Source: DATASD01 sp035478835
Lineage (GTDB): Bacteria > Patescibacteriota > Saccharimonadia > Saccharimonadales > UBA4665
Length of the DNA: 64,000 nucleotides
Reading direction: 5' to 3'
NCBI GenBank assembly: GCA_035478835.1
Contig: DATIJH010000009.1
Coordinates: 124,001 to 188,000 of the forward strand
Positions 8,627 to 15,608 of this stretch are shown here, piece by piece (position 1 is the first letter of the stretch; every line of letters begins with the position of its first letter). The notes beneath the pieces are model-generated. The model did no database searches, had not been told where the DNA came from, and saw nothing but the letters and a program-made list of their open reading frames with translations. Position numbers and translations under genes: made by a program.

Positions 8627-9094
8627 TTAATGGTTGACGTGACGTTTGAGCGCGGCTTGTATGGTACGCGTTTCGTCGCGGGCTTTGAGGGTCTGACGTT
8701 TATCGTAATTGCGCTTGCCTTTGCCGATGGCGATGCGGATTTTGATGAATCGGCCTTGCGTAATGACAGCGAGCGGCACGATGGTGCGGCCCTGCTGCTT
8801 TGCCTCGATGAGTTTGTCGATTTCGCGGCGTTTGGCCAGCAGTTTGCGGCTGCGCGTTTGGGTGGTTTCGTCGATCTGAATGCCACGCGTGCCCACGATG
8901 GTGGCGTTGAACAGCCAGAGCTCGTCATTTTTAACCGTCACGTATGCGCCGCGCAAATGGCCGTGGCCGGTGCGCAGCGCTTTGGTTTCGGCGCCGGTGA
9001 GTGCGACGCCCACGACCAAACTGTCGCCGAGCTCGTAATCGTGCTTGGCGCGGCGGTTCACTATCTGTTTGGGCGTGGCCGGCTTTTTCTTCAT
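8627..9094 (-). CDS. smpB: SsrA-binding protein SmpB
   Basis: 155 residues, normal SmpB length. Conserved features: IVNRRAKHDYEL near the start, GVALTGAETKALRTGHGHLRGAYV, and the basic C-terminal tail with GKRNYDKRQTLKARD. SmpB carries tmRNA into stalled ribosomes for trans-translation. No tmRNA gene is seen in this window. The promoter (TTGGCA, 17-base spacer, CATACT) ends 7 bases before the ATG; AGAGG in that interval might also serve as a ribosome site. Confidence 0.95.
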   Translation of the reverse strand: MKKKPATPKQIVNRRAKHDYELGDSLVVGVALTGAETKALRTGHGHLRGAYVTVKNDELWLFNATIVGTRGIQIDETTQTRSRKLLAKRREIDKLIEAKQQGRTIVPLAVITQGRFIKIRIAIGKGKRNYDKRQTLKARDETRTIQAALKRHVNH

Positions 9095-9101
9095 GACCTC
9101 T

Positions 9102-9151
9102 AGTATGCCTTAGTTTTAAGCTATTGCCAACAGATTACCACGTGCTACAAT
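9102..9151. promoter_or_regulatory. Overlapping divergent promoters, smpB and 9161 gene
   Basis: Minus: TTGGCA (9130-9125), 17-base spacer, CATACT (9107-9102), for smpB. Plus: TTGCCA (9124-9129), 16-base spacer, TACAAT (9146-9151), for the gene at 9161. The two -35 boxes share the same bases, so the promoters should compete for polymerase. Confidence 0.6.
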
Positions 9152-9160
9152 AGCGCGGTT

Positions 9161-9754
9161 ATGGCAGAACAATATATTCCAACCAAAGATCGACTTCACG
9201 CGCAAGCACTCGAGAGCCTATCGCGCCTTGCTGTGGCCGTGCCTGTTATAGGCAGAATGATGGGCGGCGGTGACTACCAGCGAACGTGGCATTTTGCTGC
9301 GGAAACGCCGGCCCGCTCAATGCATTGGGCATTTTTTGAAGGCTACAAGCAATCTGGTCGCACCGCACGCAACTATCGGGTTACAGGCCTGCTCGGCGGC
9401 TTGTCCGATGAAATGCGCACCGCACGCAAGGAAATTATTGATAGGCTTCCACTCGACCAACGCGACAGTGCAATAATGGCCGGCGCATACCGGCTCGGCG
9501 ACGCTATCATGGCCACCGAAATCGAGCTCCCGCCCGAAGATGGCATGAAGAATGTCGTTGTTGGCTTCGGTGTTGGCAAAGGCAACCTTGAGGCGAACAT
9601 TGGCGTGTATGTGCCTGAGGCTCGCACCTTTCATCCGCTGGTAGAAGACAATACTTTTGGGTCAGACGAAGTTGTAAAACGGCTGAACGAAAAGCCGCGA
9701 GCTTATGCTGACTTGCCGGGCCTGTATCCGTACGCGTCGGTGCAGCAGCTGTAG
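9161..9754 (+). CDS. Conserved-looking protein of unknown function, 197 aa
   Basis: 197 residues, soluble, no membrane segment or known motif recognised. Mixed helical N-terminal half (AQALESLSRLAVAVPVIG) and a C-terminal half rich in short beta-like stretches (VVVGFGVGKGN, NIGVYVPEARTF). A promoter ends 9 bases before the ATG, so the transcript has almost no leader. Converges with the glycosidase-like gene 8 bases downstream. No function proposed. Confidence 0.65.
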   Translation: MAEQYIPTKDRLHAQALESLSRLAVAVPVIGRMMGGGDYQRTWHFAAETPARSMHWAFFEGYKQSGRTARNYRVTGLLGGLSDEMRTARKEIIDRLPLDQRDSAIMAGAYRLGDAIMATEIELPPEDGMKNVVVGFGVGKGNLEANIGVYVPEARTFHPLVEDNTFGSDEVVKRLNEKPRAYADLPGLYPYASVQQL

Positions 9755-9762
9755 TTTTTCGG

Positions 9763-10875
9763 CTACTGCGGCAGGTTTTGCTTGACCGTGTTCCAGAGTG
9801 ACGGGTCGTGCAAGATGGTCATGCGGTAGTACCAATATTCGGCGCCCCAGAGGTCGATAGTGCGCATGCCGGTTGCCTCACCGTATTTGATGCGGTTTTT
9901 GAGCCGCGCGGCGTCGATTGATTTGCTCTGCTCGGCCAGGCTGGTGCCGGTGATGCTTTGCTGCTTTGGCGGCCAAGCTTCGGCCTGGAGCTCGTGCACG
10001 ATCATGTCGTGACCGCTCACAATTTTTTGTACGCCGGCCAAAAACGCGTAATACCATGCGGGAAACGGGTACTCCACGTAGCGGCCGACCGGCGGGCTCC
10101 AAACGCGCTTATAAATTGAAATCCCCCACTCGTCCGGTGTTGGTTTTCCGAGCGGAATGCCGAGCGCATTATTGCTGCGCGCCATGATAAGCGTGTGATT
10201 TGGATCGAGCTTTTTAACCAGGTCATGTTCACTCACCAAACGGCTGCGGTCAAAATTGGTGCAGGTGCCAAAACCGCGTAAAAAGTACTCGTTTTCGAGC
10301 TGGTAGCTATCCAGGCTCGGCGAGTTTTTATAGCGCGTAATAACAGCGGTGATGAACTGTTCGAGCTGCGGCTGCCAAACGCTCTGTGGCTCGCCGGCGG
10401 CCCAATCCGGCATGTGGCACTCCGGCCAGCGCGGCTGGCGCAAGCCCAGACTTAAACTAACCTTGGCGTGTGCGGCCTCGGCCTTTTTAAACTGCCAATC
10501 CAACTGCGAAAAATCGTACTGACCGGGCTGTTTTTCGATGTCGCTCCAATATCCGACCAGCCGGAACTGCTTGACGTGCAGATCATTAATGAGTGCGTCC
10601 ATGGTTTGCTGGGCGTCCAGTCCCAGGCTCTCGGCGTAATCAGGAATAAACGACACGCCCACGGTGAGTGGCTTGCCGGATTCGCTCCAGATGTACCAGC
10701 GTGCTATGCCGTACATCGTGCCGAGCGCCAGCACAATAAAAGCGGCAAATATGACCACAACTTTGTGCCATGCGCTATGGCGCCAATACCCCACAAAACC
10801 GCGCCACATTTTACTGGGTATCAGCCCAAGAGCGCGGAGTAATTTTTTGGAAAATAGTGGAAAAGATTGCGACAT
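9763..10875 (-). CDS. Membrane-anchored TIM-barrel glycoside-hydrolase-like protein
   Basis: 370 residues. A cytoplasmic basic N-terminus, one membrane helix (about residues 38-60, VVVIFAAFIVLALGTMYGIA), then an extracytoplasmic domain. GVSFIPDYAESLGLD, QFRLVGYWSDIEKQPGQYDF and the YQLENEY motif resemble the strand-end layout of clan GH-A glycosidases, where a Glu in NE-type motifs is the acid/base; HELQAEAW may carry the second Glu. The substrate is unknown. It may trim host or self surface glycans (inference). TATAGT lies 8 bases before the ATG, divergent from the GT2 gene. Confidence 0.6.
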   Translation of the reverse strand: MSQSFPLFSKKLLRALGLIPSKMWRGFVGYWRHSAWHKVVVIFAAFIVLALGTMYGIARWYIWSESGKPLTVGVSFIPDYAESLGLDAQQTMDALINDLHVKQFRLVGYWSDIEKQPGQYDFSQLDWQFKKAEAAHAKVSLSLGLRQPRWPECHMPDWAAGEPQSVWQPQLEQFITAVITRYKNSPSLDSYQLENEYFLRGFGTCTNFDRSRLVSEHDLVKKLDPNHTLIMARSNNALGIPLGKPTPDEWGISIYKRVWSPPVGRYVEYPFPAWYYAFLAGVQKIVSGHDMIVHELQAEAWPPKQQSITGTSLAEQSKSIDAARLKNRIKYGEATGMRTIDLWGAEYWYYRMTILHDPSLWNTVKQNLPQ

Positions 10876-10880
10876 ATCGG

Positions 10881-10889
10881 TAGACTATA
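10881..10889. promoter_or_regulatory. Overlapping divergent -10 boxes
   Basis: Plus: TAGACT (10881-10886), 7 bases before the ATG at 10894. Minus: TATAGT (10889-10884), 8 bases before the ATG ending at 10875. The boxes overlap by three bases in an 18-base intergenic gap, so both mRNAs must be leaderless or nearly so. Confidence 0.5.
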
Positions 10890-10893
10890 AGCG

Positions 10894-11757
10894 ATGCGCG
10901 TAACACGCCCAACCGTCAGTTTAGTTATACCAGCTTACAACGAAGAAAGCCATCTTGCCGCCTGCTTAGAGGCGATCGCCCGCCAGACTGTCCGTCCGCT
11001 TGAAGTCATCGTCGTGGATAATAATTCCACCGACGATACTGCGGCTGTTGCTCGCCGGTTTCCGTTTGTGACGCTTTTGCACGAGCCGCGCCAAGGTGTG
11101 GTGTATGCGCGCGACGCCGGCTTTAACGCGGCACGCGGCGATATTATCGGCCGCACCGATGGCGACAGCGTGCTTGCGTCCGATTGGGTCGCGCAAGTAC
11201 AGGCCGCATTCGCCGATCCGGCCGTGGATGCCGCGAGCGGACTTGTCGAGTATCAGCATGTCGGCTTGCGCAAGGTTTTTACGTTTATTGATACCCGCAT
11301 TCGCCATCATCTGGCGCGGCGCACTGGTGCAATTGACGAGCTTTTTTTGTATGGGGTGAACATGGCGATCCGGCGCAGCGCGTGGCAAATCGTGCGCGGC
11401 AAGGTCTGCCACATTCGGCGCCACCACGAAGATCTGGATCTGGCGGTGCATTTGGCGCAGGCCCACCGCAATATTATTTTTGCCCCGCAAATGCGCGCGA
11501 CTATCACGCCGCGCCAAGCCTCGGCCTCGGCTCCGGAATTTTACAAATATGTGTGGTCCGGCCCGCGCGTGTACGCCGATCACCGCATGCGCGCTCAGCA
11601 TTATATGTATCCGGTCGCCGTGTTTGTGACGGCCCTGTATTTGCCGATCCGTCTGCTTTACAAAGGATATAATCCGGCCACCGGGCATTTTTCGCTGGTT
11701 TATGCGTGGCGTTCCACGGCCCCGGCCCGCGTCAGCCCCGTTTCCGAAACAATCTAA
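10894..11757 (+). CDS. Glycosyltransferase family 2
   Basis: 287 residues. GT-A fold signatures: SLVIPAYNEESHLAACLEAIARQT at the N-terminus, VIVVDNNSTDDT nucleotide-binding strand, and the metal-binding acidic motif in GRTDGDS. A hydrophobic stretch near the C-terminus (VAVFVTALYLPIRLLY) may dip into the membrane. Likely adds a sugar to an envelope polymer or lipid. It lies 11 bases before the RNB/dsRBD gene and could be cotranscribed with it. Confidence 0.88.
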   Translation: MRVTRPTVSLVIPAYNEESHLAACLEAIARQTVRPLEVIVVDNNSTDDTAAVARRFPFVTLLHEPRQGVVYARDAGFNAARGDIIGRTDGDSVLASDWVAQVQAAFADPAVDAASGLVEYQHVGLRKVFTFIDTRIRHHLARRTGAIDELFLYGVNMAIRRSAWQIVRGKVCHIRRHHEDLDLAVHLAQAHRNIIFAPQMRATITPRQASASAPEFYKYVWSGPRVYADHRMRAQHYMYPVAVFVTALYLPIRLLYKGYNPATGHFSLVYAWRSTAPARVSPVSETI

Positions 11758-11768
11758 AAACTACACTT

Positions 11769-13748
11769 ATGACACAGCAAGAACAGGTACATACCACCGG
11801 TGAATTAAGAGATGCAGCGCTGCGGGCGGCGAGCGAATTTGAATTGCCGCCGAATTGGCATGCGTATCGCGAATATCGCACTGGAGTGGCGCTTACGGAG
11901 CGGCATACGTCAGAGGTTAATAGAATACTTTCTGTAGATGAAACGGCCGATACCACGGTATTGTGTATGAGCATGTCGGACGTCGGCTCTTACCTGGTTG
12001 GCAACAAAGCCATTAAAGACCATGCGTTCCGGATGGGCTGGACAATTCAAACCAGTAACAATCACACGGTGGGCATGCTTCCCTGGGAGTTAAGCCTCGA
12101 CAAACTTAGTCTTGTACCGGGTGCCTTGCGTCCCGCGCTTACGGTGGGTATTTCAGTTGGCGATCGCGGTGAGATAAGCATGCCGCGAATATCACGCGAC
12201 GTGGCGCGCGCCCGGCAGTATACATTCGCAGAAGCAAGCGCGCTGATCGCTGACGGCCGAGCCCAAGACGCAACGCTGCTCGGCATAGCCGGCGATGTGG
12301 CGGTCCGGCTTTTTGCGGCGCGACATGGGTACGACTTTGACTCCGAACGGGTTTATTCTTTTGAGGACGTCTATCTGGAGGACGAGCACGGTCATATGCT
12401 GGAAGAGTTCGACCCTGCCGCTTTCATCCTGCAAGAGAGTATTATTGCATGCAACGCCGCAGTGGCTATGTATATGCGCGCCCACAAAATCCCTGCTCTG
12501 CACTACAATCAGGTGCTGCTGGAGCCGCCCGACGATCTCGAAGACCGAGACTACGAGATGTTCTTAGCCCAAGCTGGCGGACTGCGTTTCAAAACATATT
12601 ACGATGTTGAGTCCGCGGGCCATGTGACGGCTGGAGCGGATGCGTACGCGCGTGCCGATGCGCCGCTCAGCCGTTTTGATGATTTTGTAAATGTCTCTAA
12701 TTTGGCTGCGCATCTCGAGGGCCGCATCAATTCATACGACGAAAGGCGCCTGCGAACCATAGGTATCCGGCTTAATAAGCTGCTGGCTCGTGAGACGGCT
12801 TTGTCCTCGGTTGATGACCTTATATTACCCCTGGAATCTGAACTGGTCAGTCAGAGAAAAATTGAGAAAGCTTTGCAGAAATTTGAAAGCGGCGAAGTCG
12901 CTGTGGCGGAGCTCGCGACGACAATCTTCGATATGGCGGATGACGATCCGGCCGCGCGCGCAATCGCGCAAGCTGCCGCCAAATATGTGCTTGAGCATCC
13001 AGAAGTTGCCATTAACGTCCTAAATGTCGCAGAAGCACGGAATCTTATAACTCGGCAACTCCCTGTCACGGGCGATACCACTCGGCCAGAAGTTATGCAC
13101 GTAATTGTGGACCAGCACGGCAATACGCATTCTTACGCACCACGGACGGGAGCAATTCAACGTACACTCGACGCCGCAGAGATAATTGCCGCAGTGGCGG
13201 ATGTAGAGACTATAGGCTTACGTGAACGCGTTATTCTACAAAATGGCGTGCTGTACTTAAATATTCTGGCGCAGGAAAAATGCCTGGAACTCCGCAATGG
13301 AACAACCCCTCTCGAGGGTGGTCGCGTCCATGCGTATGTAAAACTAATGATCCATGGCGTCTGGTATGAATATGGGGCCGAGGGTGATTCGACGCGAACT
13401 GCGATGCGAGAGGCATGCCGTACGGCCATTCAGCAGCATGACCTTCTTAATAATCCGCCCGAGAAGCAGCGGAAACACAACGTGCCGCATGAACCGCTGC
13501 AAAACCCGATTGTTTTACTTGCCGGACGACAGCGGACTGCTGGCGCCGAGCAGGCCGAGTACGAGTTCCCCAAAACCGACGGGCCCGCTAAGTGCGTGGT
13601 GCGCGCCGTGGATATTGACGGCACACCATACGAATGCGAGGGTACTGGCACGAGTAAAAAACTCGCCAAACAGGCGGCCGCGGCGGCACTTTTGGCGGTG
13701 ATGCCGCGCCGTCCGCTCAATAAGCGCGGCGATATGTACAAAATCTAA
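11769..13748 (+). CDS. RNB-fold (RNase II-like) protein with two C-terminal dsRNA-binding domains
   Basis: 659 residues from the ATG at 11769, chosen because the upstream in-frame extension lies inside the previous gene. Residues about 50-320 follow the RNase II/RNase R catalytic domain: MSDVGSYL (67-76, cf. IADVSHY), MLPWELS (103-109), IACNAAVAMYMRAHKIPALHY (226-246), and APLSRFDDF (298-306, cf. SPIRKYGD). The acidic loop of RNase II (DxxxxxDxDD) is represented only by VDETADTTV (56-64): the DMDD part is missing, so exonuclease activity is doubtful. Residues about 575-645 are a clear double-stranded RNA-binding domain ending GTGTSKKLAKQAAAAALL; 495-560 looks like a second, weaker copy. Proposed role: an RNA-binding or structured-RNA-processing factor (inference). 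Confidence 0.7.
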   Translation: MTQQEQVHTTGELRDAALRAASEFELPPNWHAYREYRTGVALTERHTSEVNRILSVDETADTTVLCMSMSDVGSYLVGNKAIKDHAFRMGWTIQTSNNHTVGMLPWELSLDKLSLVPGALRPALTVGISVGDRGEISMPRISRDVARARQYTFAEASALIADGRAQDATLLGIAGDVAVRLFAARHGYDFDSERVYSFEDVYLEDEHGHMLEEFDPAAFILQESIIACNAAVAMYMRAHKIPALHYNQVLLEPPDDLEDRDYEMFLAQAGGLRFKTYYDVESAGHVTAGADAYARADAPLSRFDDFVNVSNLAAHLEGRINSYDERRLRTIGIRLNKLLARETALSSVDDLILPLESELVSQRKIEKALQKFESGEVAVAELATTIFDMADDDPAARAIAQAAAKYVLEHPEVAINVLNVAEARNLITRQLPVTGDTTRPEVMHVIVDQHGNTHSYAPRTGAIQRTLDAAEIIAAVADVETIGLRERVILQNGVLYLNILAQEKCLELRNGTTPLEGGRVHAYVKLMIHGVWYEYGAEGDSTRTAMREACRTAIQQHDLLNNPPEKQRKHNVPHEPLQNPIVLLAGRQRTAGAEQAEYEFPKTDGPAKCVVRAVDIDGTPYECEGTGTSKKLAKQAAAAALLAVMPRRPLNKRGDMYKI

Positions 13749-13754
13749 GCCTGC

Positions 13755-14345
13755 CTATGTCTGGTTGTTTGAAATGTAGCCGCCATCGTCAGTTGGCGTG
13801 GGACGGCAGGCTTGCCAGAGGCCGGCGTGCGCTGCCTGGGCTTGCTGCTCTGCCGTGGCGAACTCGCCGGATTTGGTGAATGGAAAGTACGGGTAGTAAA
13901 AACCGTGCCCCGTTTGGATGAGCGCCTCGTTAACATTTGTGCCGTTCGGAATGTAAACGTAGCGCAGCAGGCGGTTGTATCGGTCGCGATCGGTGCTTTT
14001 GCTGTCGGCTTCGAGCCGCACGCGATTATTGCCAATAAGTTTTTTGGTGTAAGCTGCGGCCTCCGGGCCATAACATTGTACCGGTGTATCCGGCTTGTGG
14101 GTTTCGGGCGTGTCAACGCCAATGAACCGCACCTTTTCGATCGTGCCGTTCATATTGACGGCGATGGTGTCGCCATCTACAAAATGGTCAATGGTGTACG
14201 AGTTGGCGCTGGCAGTTTGCATAGGCGCAGTACTCGCCTGCCACCAGTGAAGGTGCTGTCCGAGCGCGGCTATGCTGGCGATGGCCACACTTATAAGCGC
14301 GGCGAACAATTTGCGCCGCATGCGGAGTGGTAACAAACGGCTCAT
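13755..14345 (-). CDS. Secreted thermonuclease (SNase-like)
   Basis: 196 residues. N-terminal signal/anchor (KLFAALISVAIASIAALG) followed by a staphylococcal-nuclease fold: VDGDTI and VRFIGVDTPET carry the calcium-site and catalytic residues, and DRYNRLLRYVYI the second catalytic Arg. It should cleave DNA and RNA outside the membrane to 3'-phosphates. Its start overlaps the stop of the upstream P-loop kinase by 4 bases, so the two are coupled. For an organism unlikely to make nucleotides, this fits scavenging of external DNA (inference). Confidence 0.88.
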   Translation of the reverse strand: MSRLLPLRMRRKLFAALISVAIASIAALGQHLHWWQASTAPMQTASANSYTIDHFVDGDTIAVNMNGTIEKVRFIGVDTPETHKPDTPVQCYGPEAAAYTKKLIGNNRVRLEADSKSTDRDRYNRLLRYVYIPNGTNVNEALIQTGHGFYYPYFPFTKSGEFATAEQQAQAAHAGLWQACRPTPTDDGGYISNNQT

Positions 14346-14863
14346 AGTAAATGGTGGTCGGCCAGAAAGGCGCTGACCTGTGCTTCATTTAAGGCCGTAC
14401 CATCAAGTACAAGTGCGTGCTCTTCTGGTGTGGGCGGTTCGAAAACTTCGGTGATGCGCTCGAACATGCTGCCCAGCGTCTCGTCTTTTGGGGCAAAGTG
14501 GCTGCGGCTTTCGTGTATGGCACGTTCTTTGGCCAGACTGCGCGGCGTTCTGAGCCACAGCGCAACTGCCACGGCGCCGGTACGTTCGCAGATGTCATAC
14601 TTTTCTTGGCGGTGTGATTTGCGATTGAGGTTAGCGTCGTAAATAACGCTAACACCTTTGCGCAGCAACGCTTCGGTGCGGGAGTCGAGCTCGCGATACA
14701 AGAGGCCGTGCTCTTCTTGACTAAAGGTGGGCTCGGGGAACATGCTGAACCGGACTTCGTCCGAGGACAAACGCACGGCCCCGGTTATTTTAGAAATCAT
14801 CTCGGCCGTGGTGGTTTTACCAGCGCCGGGATACCCGATCATAAGGAAAAGCTTTGCGGACAT
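14342..14863 (-). CDS. P-loop kinase of the AAA_33 (polynucleotide-kinase-like) type
   Basis: 173 residues. Walker A is GYPGAGKTTTAE (9-20); SSDEVRFSMF follows, as in zeta-toxin/PNK-type kinases; IYDANLNRKSHRQ is the family Walker B region. Such proteins phosphorylate nucleic-acid 5'-OH ends, sugars or small molecules. The coupling to a nuclease that leaves 5'-OH ends suggests a nucleic-acid substrate (inference). Promoter: TTGCGC, 18-base spacer, TAGGCT, 6 bases before the ATG. Confidence 0.75.
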   Translation of the reverse strand: MSAKLFLMIGYPGAGKTTTAEMISKITGAVRLSSDEVRFSMFPEPTFSQEEHGLLYRELDSRTEALLRKGVSVIYDANLNRKSHRQEKYDICERTGAVAVALWLRTPRSLAKERAIHESRSHFAPKDETLGSMFERITEVFEPPTPEEHALVLDGTALNEAQVSAFLADHHLL

Positions 14864-14869
14864 GCCAAC

Positions 14870-14899
14870 AGCCTACACTGTGCTAACCCAAAAGCGCAA
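14870..14899 (-). promoter_or_regulatory. Promoter of the kinase-thermonuclease pair
   Basis: On the minus strand TTGCGC (14899-14894), 18-base spacer, TAGGCT (14875-14870), then 6 bases to the ATG at 14863: a leaderless arrangement. Confidence 0.45.
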
Positions 14900-14913
14900 G
14901 CGGATTTTAAGGC

Positions 14914-15531
14914 TTACTTACCGCTCAGAACATGTGCGGCCATGGCCATGGCGGCAATGGCTTGGGCGGAGACCGGCTGCTCACTGGCGCCCGTCAGCAG
15001 CTCCATGTAGAGATCGCCAAATTTACCGGTGACAATTTCCATATCGGCCTCGGTTGCTTCGGCTCGCGCCGTCAGTTCGTCGATCCCACGAACTTCGGTG
15101 CCTAAAAAGATAGTATCAACTTCGTTTGAGATGCCGGGCGATGGAAAGATTTGGCCGATTTGCGTGAGGTAGCCTGCCACGACCCCGGCTTCAGTTCCTA
15201 ATTCTTCGGCCGCGGAAGCCGGAAGGTCGACGTTGCCGTGTTCGTCCTTCATGTCGGCAAAACCGCCGGGTAATTCTAATAGGCGCGGCACGGCCCAGTC
15301 GCCGATTTGCATGGCGTTGGGACGACGTTGGCGCACTAAAAAAGTAGTTTCGTCGTCAGCAACGGCTACGGTATGGACACAAGGTCCGACATCAACGCCA
15401 TGATAATTGGCTGGACGACCGTCGGGCAGTCGCAAGCTAACGCGTAAGTAGCCGTAAAACGAATTTCCTAAAGGGTTGTGGCCTTTTGGATATCGCGTAA
15501 CTCCTTCAACCTGCCATTCTCCAGATTTCAT
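14914..15531 (-). CDS. Nudix-family protein (ADP-ribose pyrophosphatase-like), altered Nudix box
   Basis: 205 residues. The Nudix region reads LELPGGFADMKDE, then an 8- to 9-residue insertion, then SAAEELGTEAGV. Compared with GX5EX7REUXEEXGU, the Arg is Glu and the first Glu of the EE pair is Thr, so catalysis may be weak or changed. Layout otherwise like ADP-sugar pyrophosphatases. TATAAT ends 7 bases before the ATG, indicating leaderless transcription. Confidence 0.75.
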   Translation of the reverse strand: MKSGEWQVEGVTRYPKGHNPLGNSFYGYLRVSLRLPDGRPANYHGVDVGPCVHTVAVADDETTFLVRQRRPNAMQIGDWAVPRLLELPGGFADMKDEHGNVDLPASAAEELGTEAGVVAGYLTQIGQIFPSPGISNEVDTIFLGTEVRGIDELTARAEATEADMEIVTGKFGDLYMELLTGASEQPVSAQAIAAMAMAAHVLSGK

Positions 15532-15596
15532 GAATACTATTATAGAATAATTTTACAAAAAACAAAATTAGTGTTTTCAAAAAGCCGGCAGTGCGC

Positions 15597-15602
15597 TACA
15601 CT
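15597..15602 (+). promoter_or_regulatory. -10 box of the double sigma gene
   Basis: TACACT, 6 bases before the ATG at 15609; TTTCAA 16 bases upstream is a possible -35. This placement decides the start in favour of the ATG over a GTG at 15591, which lies upstream of the -10. Confidence 0.45.
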
Positions 15603-15608
15603 CGCTGC

